A DNA stretch of 64,000 bases. Source: Haemophilus_A paraphrohaemolyticus_A. Lineage in GTDB: Bacteria; Pseudomonadota; Gammaproteobacteria; Enterobacterales; Pasteurellaceae. Each line of letters opens with the position of its first letter. Within the stretch, counting starts at the first letter, position 1. The position numbers and the translations under genes were made by a program. The notes beneath the pieces were generated by a model. The model had not been told where the DNA came from. It was given only the letters and a program-made list of their open reading frames with translations, and made no database searches. The stretch is taken from NCBI RefSeq assembly GCF_003253115.1, contig NZ_QEQF01000001.1, positions 558,001-622,000 on the forward strand, given 5' to 3'. Shown here in pieces: positions 8,219 through 16,091 of this stretch.

Positions 8219-9379
8219 CTAAAACATCCTTCTCTTCGGCTCAAAACTAACTTTTTCTTGTCCAGAGCGTTGTGTGACAATCACTTGCTCCCCTTCCTCA
8301 AGCCCAGACAGAATTTCTGTATATTGGCTATCTTTTAAGCCTGTTTGCACTGTTTTTTCTTCCACTTTATTATTTTTCAGCACTTGCACAACCGTTTGAT
8401 CGCCTTGTTTTTTCAGTGTGGAAGTCGGCACAACAAGCACATTCTCACGTTTAGCAATGTTGATTTGCCCTTGTACCGTCATACCAATTCGCAATCTATT
8501 TTCGGAATTACCTACAAGCGAATTGGCATAATAATAAACCGCTTCGGTATTTCCTGATTCTTCGGTGTAATTGTTGTCAGTTAATGTTGTTAAAGCAGGA
8601 TCAACGGTATCAATCTTACTCTCATAAGGATGGTTTGGTTCAGCCAATGTGGTAAAGCGGATCGATTGCCCTGCTTGTACTTGTGCAATATCGCCTTCTG
8701 AAACTTCCAGCTTAATCAACATTTTAGACAAATCAGCTACTTGTACAATCGTTGGTGAAGTTTGGTTTGAGTTTACCGTTTGTCCAACCGAGATGGGCAC
8801 AGACACAATCACCCCATCCATTGGGGAAAGGATTTGGGTGTAATTTAAATTGGTTTTTGCATCACTTACCGAAATTTGGGCGGATTTAATTTGCGATTTT
8901 GCTTCGTCCACGCTAGCTTTAGCAGAGGCAAGCGTATTTTTTGCGGTTTCTAACTCAGAAAGTGAGGTGCTGTTCGTTTTGTAGAGCTGGCTTAAACGGT
9001 TGTAATTCGATTGTGCAACATCAAGCGCCACTTGTGCCGATTTCAATTTCGCTTGATAAGAGGCTAGATTTGCTTCCGCCGTGCTTAAGCTGTTACTTTG
9101 GTTGCTAGCATCAATTTCTGCAATCAAATCTCCTTTTTTAACCGCTTGTCCAAGTTTGACGTTGAGAGAAATGATTTTACCAGACACCTGAGCGCCTACT
9201 TCGGTGCGTTGGCTTGCTCGCACAGAGCCTGTTGCTAGAACGCTTTTATCAAGCGTCATTTTAGTTACAGGTTCGGTGATGTAGTAAATTTGCTCAGCAT
9301 TATCGCTGCTTTTTATATAAAAATAACTCGCTACACCAATTGCCAGTAGCAAGCCCAAAATAATCGGTTTTAATTTCAT
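8219..9379 (-). CDS. macA: MacA-like periplasmic adaptor of an efflux pump, no adjacent MacB
   Basis: MacA-type membrane-fusion proteins are anchored in the inner membrane, span the periplasm and link the MacB ABC transporter to TolC. The 386-residue product has an N-terminal membrane anchor (residues 5-24), a lipoyl/barrel-sandwich half (GAQVSGKIISLNVKLGQAV), a long coiled-coil hairpin of repeated Ala/Ser/Gln-rich helices (about 95-185), a second lipoyl half (ILSPMDGVIV) and a C-terminal beta-barrel region. The first gene downstream is the convergent uraA, and upstream is a repeat-bearing intergenic region, so the usual macB partner is absent here. Another RND or ABC adaptor role is possible. 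Confidence 0.85.
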   Translation of the reverse strand: MKLKPIILGLLLAIGVASYFYIKSSDNAEQIYYITEPVTKMTLDKSVLATGSVRASQRTEVGAQVSGKIISLNVKLGQAVKKGDLIAEIDASNQSNSLSTAEANLASYQAKLKSAQVALDVAQSNYNRLSQLYKTNSTSLSELETAKNTLASAKASVDEAKSQIKSAQISVSDAKTNLNYTQILSPMDGVIVSVPISVGQTVNSNQTSPTIVQVADLSKMLIKLEVSEGDIAQVQAGQSIRFTTLAEPNHPYESKIDTVDPALTTLTDNNYTEESGNTEAVYYYANSLVGNSENRLRIGMTVQGQINIAKRENVLVVPTSTLKKQGDQTVVQVLKNNKVEEKTVQTGLKDSQYTEILSGLEEGEQVIVTQRSGQEKVSFEPKRRMF

Positions 9380-9696
9380 TCAATATCCAAATAGTAGTTT
9401 AACAAGCGGTGATTATTGACTGATTTTTTGCAGATTGGTTCAATCTTCTTCTTACCTGTGATCTTTACTCCTATATTCCGTAGGAAAGAGCAACATTCAC
9501 TCTCTCCCCTCGTGGGAAAGAGACAGATTGACGCAATGCTCAGTTGCGGCAAGCAGAGAGAGGGGAAGAGAGAGTGTGATATCACAACTGCAAAAGATCA
9601 TTCAAAATTGCCCGCTTACCCCTCTTCCGAATTTCAATGCTGAACGCCTTGAAATTATCACTCTCCCACAAGGAGCGAGGGTATATGCTTACTAAG
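9380..9696. repeat. Gene-free region with CT/GA-rich inverted repeats
   Basis: No convincing gene is visible. CACTCTCTCCCCTC (9498-9511) is partly inverted as GAGGGGAAGAGAGAGTG (9560-9576), and TCTCTCCC/GGGAAAGAGA also forms a local hairpin near 9500-9523. A similar block, CACTCTCCCACAAGGAGCGA, recurs at about 9659-9678. The pattern resembles a degenerate intergenic palindromic repeat family. An uptake signal (ACAAGCGGT) occurs near 9404. Promoter elements for macA must also lie here but are not distinct. Confidence 0.5.
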
Positions 9697-10503
9697 TTAA
9701 AAAATATCCCTAATATATCTAGCCACTGCTTCATCTTTATTAAACCCAATCACTTCATTATTGGGCAAGGCTTTTTTCAAACGTGGGTCAGCATTGCCCA
9801 TCACACAGCCTTTGCCTGCTTGTTTAAGCATTTCAAAATCGTTCATTCCATCGCCAAAAACAAGGCAATCTTTGAGCGTGTAGCCTCGGCGTTCGGCAAG
9901 TTCTTCTAAGGCGTTGGCTTTGGAAACACCTTTGTTCATCACTTCTAAACATTGTGGCGTGGAGTAAACCATATAAACTTGGTCGCCATATTGCTCACGG
10001 ATTTTTTTCTCAATAGGCAAAAGGTCTGCTAATTCTTTACCGATAAAAAAGACTTTTTCCGTTTGCTTGCCGTGATGATGTTTAAAATCGACCACTTGAT
10101 AGGTAAATCCCGAATCTTTGTGGAATTTGCGTAGCGATTCTAAATCAATGTTGATAAACCACTCATCACCTTGATAAGTGTTTAAACAAATGCGTGAGGA
10201 GTCAAATTCTACTTGCATAAGCTCAACAGCAAGATCTTCAGGTAAGTGATGGTTTAAGACACATTCACCCGAAAGAAAATTCGCTCGTGCACCATTTGAT
10301 GTGACTAACATCGCTTCATCTACATTCACTTTACGAATAATATGTTTTACATCTGGTAAGCTGCGACCCGTGGCGATATAAATATCAATGCCTTTTTTGG
10401 CAAGTTGGCTGAGGGTTTCAATCGTAAAATCACCGATTTTATGCTCGGCATTTAGCAGTGTGCCATCCAAATCTGAAATAATGGCTTTATAGGGATATGT
10501 CAT
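9697..10503 (-). CDS. yigL: Cof/HAD-IIB family phosphatase, YigL-like
   Basis: HAD-IIB hydrolases dephosphorylate small metabolites in the cytoplasm; E. coli YigL acts on pyridoxal phosphate and sugar phosphates. The 268-residue product has motif I SDLDGTLL near residue 10 with the nucleophilic aspartate, motif II in VTSNGAR, and motif III/IV in the C-terminal GDGMND. The cap domain fills the middle. Similarity in the stretches KGCVMGNADPRLK and LEVMNKGVSKANALEELA is closer to YigL than to YidA or YbiV, but substrate cannot be read from sequence. It is a single gene on the minus strand, facing away from leuA. Confidence 0.85.
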   Translation of the reverse strand: MTYPYKAIISDLDGTLLNAEHKIGDFTIETLSQLAKKGIDIYIATGRSLPDVKHIIRKVNVDEAMLVTSNGARANFLSGECVLNHHLPEDLAVELMQVEFDSSRICLNTYQGDEWFINIDLESLRKFHKDSGFTYQVVDFKHHHGKQTEKVFFIGKELADLLPIEKKIREQYGDQVYMVYSTPQCLEVMNKGVSKANALEELAERRGYTLKDCLVFGDGMNDFEMLKQAGKGCVMGNADPRLKKALPNNEVIGFNKDEAVARYIRDIF

Positions 10504-10788
10504 TTTCTTTACCTTTTGACAAAAATTTACGATAGGCTATCAAAATTCAGCTACTCTCGCAAAGCAAATAGCGATTTCTTATAGAATATATCAAAAAGTA
10601 ATTTATTTTCTTCATAAAGTAATTATAAAGATAAAAAATCCTCTATTTACAAATCTAGTTTGCGTTTATATAGTAATCCTTGAATATTAACTATATTTAT
10701 ATCTAAAATAGATTTATTTTTTGGTTTTTTATTCTATACACTGATTTAAAAATATAAGATAATCGTTTGCTTTAAGTGAAAAATGCTA
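10504..10788. other. AT-rich intergenic region upstream of the leu promoter
   Basis: About 285 bp, very rich in A and T with no supported reading frame. It holds the promoter of the minus-strand HAD phosphatase and whatever upstream sequence serves the leu promoter. I see no RNA gene, repeat or recognisable operator here. Confidence 0.5.
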
Positions 10789-10816
10789 TTGACATAGATT
10801 TTTTTACCGCTATGAT
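10789..10816 (+). promoter_or_regulatory. Sigma70 promoter of leuL-leuA
   Basis: TTGACA (10789-10794) is a perfect -35 element, separated by 16 bp from TATGAT (10811-10816), which predicts a start near 10823. This lies about 43 bases upstream of the leader-peptide ATG. Confidence 0.85.
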
Positions 10817-10865
10817 AACGCCCATCAACTGAATAACAATGCAAACATAAACACACACAACACAC

Positions 10866-10922
10866 ATGGAAAAACTACTTTCACTCCGATTATCTCTGTT
10901 ATCGCATTCCGTGCGAGGCTAA
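10866..10922 (+). CDS. leuL: leu operon leader peptide
   Basis: An 18-residue peptide, MEKLLSLRLSLLSHSVRG, contains six leucines encoded by CTA, CTT, CTC, TTA, CTG and TTA. Such a leucine-rich peptide between a promoter and a terminator is the hallmark of attenuation control: ribosome stalling on leucine codons when charged tRNA-Leu is scarce prevents terminator folding. The terminator follows 40 bases after the stop codon. The frame is too short for automatic gene callers. The variety of leucine codons, rather than a run of one rare codon, is notable. Confidence 0.88.
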   Translation: MEKLLSLRLSLLSHSVRG

Positions 10923-10961
10923 AGGTTATCTGAAAGAAGTTAGTTCACTATCCAAACTTTG

Positions 10962-10995
10962 CCCGCATATCCTCCGATTATGCGGGTCTTTTTTT
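10962..10995 (+). terminator. leu attenuator terminator
   Basis: CCCGCAT (10962-10968) pairs with ATGCGGG (10980-10986), followed by TCTTTTTTT. It lies between the leader peptide and leuA and so forms the terminator arm of the attenuator. Confidence 0.88.
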
Positions 10996-11034
10996 ATCTA
11001 GAATACTTAAACGCAAGTTTAATAAGGAATGTTT

Positions 11035-12585
11035 ATGGCAAACAATAATGTAATTATTTTCGATACCACCCTTCGTGATGGCGAGCAGGCACTGAAAGCA
11101 AGCTTAACGGTAAAAGAGAAATTGCAAATCGCATTGGCGTTAGAGCGTTTAGGCGTGGATGTGATGGAAGTAGGCTTCCCCGTTTCTTCCGCGGGCGATT
11201 TTGACTCTGTAAAAACCATTGCACAAAACATCAAAAACAGTCGTGTTTGCGCCCTTTCTCGAGCGGTAGATAAAGATATTGATGTGGCAGCAGAAGCGTT
11301 AAAAGTGGCGGAAGCTTTTCGTATTCACACCTTTATTGCAACCTCAGCACTCCACGTTGAAGCGAAACTTAAACGCTCTTTTGAAGATGTCGTAGAAATG
11401 GCAATTCACGCAGTAAAACGTGCGAGAGGCTACACCGATGATGTCGAATTTTCGTGTGAAGATGCAGGGCGTACAGGGATTGATAACATCTGCCGTATTG
11501 TTGAAGCTGCGATTAAAGCTGGAGCAACAACGGTAAATATCCCAGACACAGTGGGCTACTGCTTACCAACCCAGTACGGCAGCATTATTGCTGATGTGGT
11601 AAACCGCGTGCCAAATATCGATAAAGCAGTAATTTCGGTGCACTGTCATAACGATTTAGGGATGGCAACCGCAAATTCTTTAACTGCGGTGTTAAACGGT
11701 GCACGCCAAATTGAATGTACCATCAACGGCATCGGAGAACGCGCAGGCAACACTGCGCTTGAAGAAGTGGTAATGGCAATCAAAACCCGTCAAGATATGT
11801 TCAACGGCTTGGACACTCGCATTAACACTCAAGAAATTCATCGTGTAAGCCAAATGGTAAGCCAGCTTTGCAATATGCCAATTCAACCGAACAAAGCAAT
11901 TGTGGGCAGTAATGCGTTTGCACATTCATCCGGCATTCACCAAGATGGTATGGTGAAAAATAAAAACACCTACGAAATTATGTCGCCAGAAACTATTGGC
12001 TTGAAAAAAGAGAAATTAAATTTAACCGCTCGTTCAGGTCGTGCTGCGGTGCGTAATCATATGGCAGAAATGGGTTACCAAGATAGCGATTACGATTTAG
12101 ATAAACTTTACACAGCATTCCTTGAACTTGCCGATAAAAAAGGTCAGGTGTTCGACTACGATTTAGAAGCCCTTGCATTCATTGATATGCGTTCTGGCGA
12201 TGAAGATCGTTTAAAATTAGATGTAATCACCTCACAAACCATTAGCACTCTTCCAGCCTCTGCATTTGTACAGGTTGAATTAGATGGCGAGAAATTAAGC
12301 CAAGTATCAAATGGCGGTAACGGTCCTGTGGATGCTGTATTCAATGCGATCTTAAACATCACAGGTTTAGATCTAAAAATGTCTCACTACAACCTTACTG
12401 CAAAAGGCGAAGGCGCAGAAGCGTTAGGGCAAGTTGATATTGTGGTAGAGCACGAAGGGCGTAAATTCCACGGCGTTGGCTTAGCGACAGATATTGTGGA
12501 ATCTTCGGCTCGTGCGTTAATTCACGCCATCAACGCAATTTATCGTGCACATAAAGTGGCACATTTAAAGGCTAAAAGAGCTTAA
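11035..12585 (+). CDS. leuA: 2-isopropylmalate synthase
   Basis: LeuA condenses acetyl-CoA with 2-oxoisovalerate, the committed step of leucine synthesis, and is feedback-inhibited by leucine. The 516-residue product shows the FDTTLRDGEQ signature at residues 9-18, the metal-binding SVHCHNDLG segment near 200, the flexible GERAGN region, and a C-terminal regulatory domain from about residue 390. I start at 11035 because AAGGA sits six bases before that ATG; it directly abuts the ATG at 11029. A strong terminator follows, so leuB, leuC and leuD are not in the same unit here. Confidence 0.96.
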   Translation: MANNNVIIFDTTLRDGEQALKASLTVKEKLQIALALERLGVDVMEVGFPVSSAGDFDSVKTIAQNIKNSRVCALSRAVDKDIDVAAEALKVAEAFRIHTFIATSALHVEAKLKRSFEDVVEMAIHAVKRARGYTDDVEFSCEDAGRTGIDNICRIVEAAIKAGATTVNIPDTVGYCLPTQYGSIIADVVNRVPNIDKAVISVHCHNDLGMATANSLTAVLNGARQIECTINGIGERAGNTALEEVVMAIKTRQDMFNGLDTRINTQEIHRVSQMVSQLCNMPIQPNKAIVGSNAFAHSSGIHQDGMVKNKNTYEIMSPETIGLKKEKLNLTARSGRAAVRNHMAEMGYQDSDYDLDKLYTAFLELADKKGQVFDYDLEALAFIDMRSGDEDRLKLDVITSQTISTLPASAFVQVELDGEKLSQVSNGGNGPVDAVFNAILNITGLDLKMSHYNLTAKGEGAEALGQVDIVVEHEGRKFHGVGLATDIVESSARALIHAINAIYRAHKVAHLKAKRA

Positions 12586-12610
12586 TTAACATTTAACACA
12601 CTTAAAAAAC

Positions 12611-12643
12611 GGGATTGTTACAATTAACAATCCCATTTTATTT
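12611..12643 (+). terminator. Terminator after leuA
   Basis: GGGATTGTTA (12611-12620), loop CAAT, TAACAATCCC (12625-12634), then ATTTTATTTT. A 10-bp perfect stem placed 25 bp after the leuA stop codon. Confidence 0.92.
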
Positions 12644-12661
12644 TGTAAACTTATTATTACA
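12644..12661 (+). promoter_or_regulatory. Candidate TyrR box upstream of the first tyrP
   Basis: TGTAAA-N6-ATTACA differs at one position from the TyrR consensus TGTAAA-N6-TTTACA known from E. coli. It lies 96 bp before the tyrP ATG. The predicted effect is regulation by aromatic amino acids. The direction cannot be read from sequence. Confidence 0.55.
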
Positions 12662-12756
12662 CTGCAAAACTATTTTTACTTTTTAGCAAAAAAGAGTAGC
12701 AAAATCTCTATTTTTCGCTACAATCAAACCGTTCATTTTTATTGACAGGTGATTGT

Positions 12757-13971
12757 ATGAAAAATAAAACACTCGGAAGCACACTGATTGTTGCAGGAAC
12801 AACAATTGGGGCTGGAATGTTAGCGATGCCTTTAACTTCAGCGGGCATTGGGTTTGGTTTTACCGTGGTTCTTCTCGTCTCTTTATGGCTGCTACTTTGC
12901 TTTACGGCATTGCTATTCGTTGAAGCGTATCAAACTGTAGATAGCGATGCAGGCTTAGGCACATTGGCAGAAAAATATTACGGCACATTTGGGCGAGTAA
13001 TTTCTACCGCTGTTCTCATTATTTTCCTTTACGCTATTTTATCTGCTTATGTTTCAGGTGGTAGCTCAATTTTAGGTGGATTACTTCCAACCATTGTGGA
13101 TACAGAAACCACAATCAAAATTGCGGGCTTGATTTTCACCGTAGTATTCGGAAGCTTTATTGTGGTAGGTACAACTAGCGTAGATGCCGTAAATCGCATT
13201 ATTTTTGCGACTAAAATCTTGGCTTTTATCTTAGTGTTGGGGCTATTACTGCCGAAAGTAACCATAGGTCATTTATTAGCAATGCCAATCAATAATGCAC
13301 TATTGATTTCTGCAATGCCGATTTTCTTTACCTCATTTGGTTTCCACGGCTCAATCCCAAGCTTAAACAAATACCTTGAAGGTAATGTAAAAGCATTGCG
13401 AATCTCGATTGTCGTCGGTACGGCAATTCCACTTATCTCTTATGTTTTATGGCAATTAGCGACTCACGGCGTATTAAGTCAAACTGAATTTATGGAAATT
13501 TTAGAGCGTGATCCAACTTTAAACGGTTTGGCAGAAGCCGCTCACTATATTACAGGCAGTTCTATTATTGGCACTACAGTTCGAATTTTCTCTGCCCTTG
13601 CTTTAATTACCTCATTCTTAGGGGTAGCATTAGGTTTATTTGAGGCGTTGGAAGATTTGCTCAAACGTGTGAACATCAATGCAGGGCGTAAAAGTTTAGG
13701 CTTGCTGACATTCTTACCGCCAATGTTATTTGCATTTTTCTACCCGCAAGGTTTTATTACCGCGTTAGGTTATGCTGGGCAAATGTTCGCGTTCTACGCT
13801 GTCGTGTTACCAATTGCGATGGTATGGCGTTTACGTAGCCAAAATGCAAACCTAGCATATCGCGTAAAAGGTGGCAAAGCCTCATTGATTATCGCGTTAG
13901 TAATTGGCGTATTTATCGTGATTGTACCATTCTTAATCCAACAAGGTTTATTGCCACAGGTTGTGGGTTAG
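12757..13971 (+). CDS. tyrP: Tyrosine-specific transporter TyrP, copy 1
   Basis: TyrP belongs to the HAAAP family of proton-driven aromatic amino-acid carriers in the inner membrane. From the ATG at 12757 (MKNKTLGSTLIVAGTTIGAG) it is 404 residues, nearly the E. coli length of 403, with about 11 hydrophobic helices. The GTTIGAGMLAMPLTSAG signature lies in TM1 (residues 14-30). The in-frame codon 15 bases upstream would add MTGDC and lacks support. It is followed after 102 bp by a paralogue with the same signature. Tyrosine specificity over tryptophan is inferred from overall similarity to TyrP. Confidence 0.9.
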   Translation: MKNKTLGSTLIVAGTTIGAGMLAMPLTSAGIGFGFTVVLLVSLWLLLCFTALLFVEAYQTVDSDAGLGTLAEKYYGTFGRVISTAVLIIFLYAILSAYVSGGSSILGGLLPTIVDTETTIKIAGLIFTVVFGSFIVVGTTSVDAVNRIIFATKILAFILVLGLLLPKVTIGHLLAMPINNALLISAMPIFFTSFGFHGSIPSLNKYLEGNVKALRISIVVGTAIPLISYVLWQLATHGVLSQTEFMEILERDPTLNGLAEAAHYITGSSIIGTTVRIFSALALITSFLGVALGLFEALEDLLKRVNINAGRKSLGLLTFLPPMLFAFFYPQGFITALGYAGQMFAFYAVVLPIAMVWRLRSQNANLAYRVKGGKASLIIALVIGVFIVIVPFLIQQGLLPQVVG

Positions 13972-14073
13972 AAATATTTCTCAAGCTGTTGATTTTGTAA
14001 AGAAATTTATAAAAGCTATTCCGCTTTGAACATTCTTTGCTAGAATGCAACCTTCTTATATACAGGAGAGCTT

Positions 14074-15291
14074 ATGAAAAATAAAATTTTGGGCAGTGCC
14101 TTAATGATTGCAGGCACGACCATCGGTGCGGGGATGCTGGCGATGCCACTGACTTCAGCTGGGATGGGATTCGGGGTGACGTTGGTGTTGTTAGTCGGTT
14201 TATGGCTACTGCTTACCTACACAGGCTTGCTTTTTATGGAAGTTTATCAAACCGCAAAAGAGCAAGATGTCGGCGTAGCAAGCCTTGCAGAGCAATACTT
14301 CGGTATGACGGGACGAGTGCTTGCAACTGCAAGTTTATTAATTTTACTTTATGCACTTTTAGCCGCTTATATCACAGGTGGTGGTTCACTCGTTTCAGGG
14401 ATTTTGCCTGAAAGTTTAGGAGCTGATAACGCATTAAAAGTTGGGATTTTAATCTTTACCCTTATTCTTGGTGCATTTGTGGTTGTAGGGATTAAAGGTG
14501 TGGACGGCTTAACCCGAGTGCTTTTCATCGGCAAAATCATTGCATTTATCGGTGTATTGATGATGATGTTGCCGAAAGCTAAATTGGAAAACCTCACCGC
14601 AGTGCCACTTGATAACTTATTAGTGATTTCAGCGATTCCGATTTTCTTCACATCTTTCGGTTTCCACGTAATTATGGGTAGCATCAATAGCTACTTAGAA
14701 GCGGACATCAAAAAAATCCGCGTGGCGGTGTTAATCGGGACGTTAATCCCATTAACCGCGTACCTCTTATGGCAATTAGCAACGCACGGCGTATTAAGCC
14801 AAAATGAGTTTGCGACATTATTAAAACAAGATGCAACCTTAAACGGCTTAGTCAAGGCGACTAGCCAAATCACAGGTAGTACAATTTTGGGCGAGATGGT
14901 TCGAATCTTCTCAACCTTGGCATTGATTACTTCATTCTTAGGTGTAGCAATGGGGATCTTTGAAGGCGTAGGCGATTTACTCAAACGCGTGAATTTACCA
15001 AATAACCGCTTAGTTTTAACCCCATTAACCTTTATTCCACCGCTTGCGTTTGCGTTGTTCTATCCAAACGGCTTTATCGCAGCATTAGGCTATGCGGGTT
15101 TACTCTTCGCATTCTACGGCTTAGTGCTTCCAATCGGCTTAGCGTGGAAAACCCGTCAACAACATCCAAATCTTCCATATCGCGTTGCAGGCGGAAACTT
15201 GGCGTTAATCGTAGCTCTGATTATGGGCGTGATTATTATGATCATTCCATTCTTAATGGAAACGGGCATTTTACCGCCAGTGGCTGGTTAA
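14074..15291 (+). CDS. tyrP: Tyrosine-specific transporter TyrP, copy 2
   Basis: A 405-residue HAAAP carrier starting MKNKILGSALMIAGTTIGAG, with a GGAG ribosome-binding site. It aligns with the upstream copy along its full length without gaps of note: shared stretches include GAGMLAMPLTSAG, PIFFTSFGFH and LLWQLATHGVLSQ. It differs in loop residues and in the middle helices. The pair is an old tandem duplication rather than a fresh one. The intergenic region has only a weak TyrR-box-like sequence (13996-14013, four of six matches in the second half), so the two copies may be regulated differently. A hairpin terminator follows. Confidence 0.9.
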   Translation: MKNKILGSALMIAGTTIGAGMLAMPLTSAGMGFGVTLVLLVGLWLLLTYTGLLFMEVYQTAKEQDVGVASLAEQYFGMTGRVLATASLLILLYALLAAYITGGGSLVSGILPESLGADNALKVGILIFTLILGAFVVVGIKGVDGLTRVLFIGKIIAFIGVLMMMLPKAKLENLTAVPLDNLLVISAIPIFFTSFGFHVIMGSINSYLEADIKKIRVAVLIGTLIPLTAYLLWQLATHGVLSQNEFATLLKQDATLNGLVKATSQITGSTILGEMVRIFSTLALITSFLGVAMGIFEGVGDLLKRVNLPNNRLVLTPLTFIPPLAFALFYPNGFIAALGYAGLLFAFYGLVLPIGLAWKTRQQHPNLPYRVAGGNLALIVALIMGVIIMIIPFLMETGILPPVAG

Positions 15292-15293
15292 TA

Positions 15294-15314
15294 GGCATAG
15301 TGGACAAAATTGTT
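15294..15314 (+). repeat. Putative insertion-sequence end motif, copy 1
   Basis: GGCATAGTGGACAAAATTGT begins 3 bp after the tyrP copy 2 stop codon and lies about 24 bp beyond the end of a transposase-like fragment. The same motif, one base different, recurs at 24798-24818 next to rlmD. Its position outside the transposase remnant suggests an insertion-sequence terminus, but no matching inverted end was found. Confidence 0.4.
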
Positions 15315-15352
15315 GCTAACGTTTATTTTTCAAAATGTTAGCAACTCTTTTT
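15311..15352 (+). terminator. Terminator after tyrP copy 2
   Basis: GTTGCTAAC (15312-15320) pairs with GTTAGCAAC (15337-15345), followed by TCTTTTTATTT. It overlaps the edge of the mobile-element scar. Confidence 0.75.
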
Positions 15353-15631
15353 ATTTAAAAAATCTTTTATAAACATCACCTTACATTTTTTCGTTAATCC
15401 ATTATGATTATTTAATTGACGCTCTAGATGGTTAAATAATCCTTCTGGCCTATGTGTCGTATTTTCGATATTTATTTCAATATACCTTTCAAAGGTGAAT
15501 AAATAATTCATATAATACTTCAAACTTGTATAAGCACCTCTCACATCCCTGCATTTATAAGGAAAATAGCCCTTTTCATTCGCTTTATCACTCAGTTCTT
15601 TTAAAAAAGTTGGGGCTGTACTAGATAACGA
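15338..15631 (-). pseudogene. C-terminal fragment of a DDE-type transposase
   Basis: The open stretch, which begins directly after a stop codon, has no N-terminal half. It reads through KANEKGYFPYKCRDVRGAYT, then FERYIEINIENTT, then EGLF, then NNHNGLTKK and FIKDFL. The ENTT-x-x-x-EGLF and HNGL-x-K patterns are typical of the C-terminal end of some IS transposases, but I cannot name the family with confidence. About 97 residues remain. It is bounded by the motif at 15294-15314 on one side and a second, unrelated transposase fragment on the other. It is not expected to be functional. Confidence 0.55.
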
Positions 15632-15648
15632 CTAAAAATTCCATTTAG

Positions 15649-15819
15649 GCAACATTATTGCCAATTATCCGAGAGAAAGTTAAGCCTGATAGCATAGTGC
15701 ACACGGATACTTTTCGTCGTTATGATATGCTTGATGTCAGTGAATTTAGCTATTTTCGCATCAATCACAGCACGCATTTTACTGAAAATCATCACCACAT
15801 AAACGGAATTAAGAATTGA
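15649..15819 (+). pseudogene. IS1016/IS1595-type transposase fragment
   Basis: Plus-strand translation gives ATLLPIIREKVKPDSIV, then HTDTFRRYDMLDVSEF, then FRINHSTHF, then HINGIKN and a stop at 15817-15819. This matches the C-terminal catalytic part of IS1016-like (IS1595 family) transposases common in Pasteurellaceae, where the sequence would continue into an ENFW motif (family knowledge). The N-terminal half is missing, and the match ends exactly where an integrase remnant on the other strand begins. A stop codon lies just upstream at 15646-15648. It is a decayed insertion. Confidence 0.7.
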
Positions 15820-15894
15820 TAGAGTATACTCTTTATCTTTTGACTTTGATTTATCTACTTCTGTATTAGTCAAAGGTTTTGTTACTTTAGGCAT
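15820..15894 (-). pseudogene. N-terminal stub of a P4-type tyrosine integrase
   Basis: The first 25 residues, MPKVTKPLTNTEVDKSKSKD followed by KEYTLS, match the arm-binding N-terminus of P4-family integrases (typically KPLT-x-TEV-x-x-AKPKDKEY-x-LSDG). After codon 25 homology stops abruptly and the frame runs antisense through the IS1016-like fragment to 15655, so the catalytic domain is lost. It points away from the 3' end of tRNA-Val, 197 bp away, the standard arrangement of an island integrase beside its tRNA attachment site. This marks a former integrated element. Confidence 0.7.
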
Positions 15895-15919
15895 TTATTC
15901 CACCTTAAACACATTTTTT

Positions 15920-15966
15920 GTAACCACGAGATTTCGGCATTATACCGTGGTTACAATCGTGGTTAC
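15920..15966. repeat. GTAACCACG repeats, probable integrase arm-type sites
   Basis: GTAACCACG occurs at 15920-15928, and its complement CGTGGTTAC occurs twice in direct repeat at 15946-15954 and 15958-15966 (12-bp period). They lie between the integrase stub and tRNA-Val, where arm-binding sites of P4-type integrases are found. Confidence 0.55.
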
Positions 15967-16027
15967 ATAAATCAGCGGTCAAATGCGTTTTAATACGTTA
16001 AGTTACGTTGATTAAAAGCAATAAAAA

Positions 16028-16078
16028 AGCCTTTCGAACTAGGCTACACAAGGCTTTTGTGAGCGGTTACGAAAGGCT
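16028..16078 (-). terminator. Terminator downstream of tRNA-Val
   Basis: AGCCTTTCG (16028-16036) pairs with CGAAAGGCT (16070-16078); a closer partner AAGGCTT (16050-16056) also exists. In the minus direction the hairpin ends in TTTTTTAT, placing it right for stopping the tRNA transcript. Confidence 0.7.
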
Positions 16079-16091
16079 ACAATAGGAGCTA

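Noticed and set aside
9637..9909. 90-codon plus-strand frame overlapping the HAD phosphatase gene
   Set aside because: Antisense to a well-supported gene and begins inside the repeat region; no ribosome-binding site.
13996..14013. TyrR box before tyrP copy 2
   Set aside because: The second half matches only four of six consensus bases, too weak to list as a site on its own.
15655..15819. Remaining part of the 79-codon minus-strand frame after the integrase stub
   Set aside because: It is antisense to the IS1016-like transposase fragment; only the first 25 codons are integrase-like.
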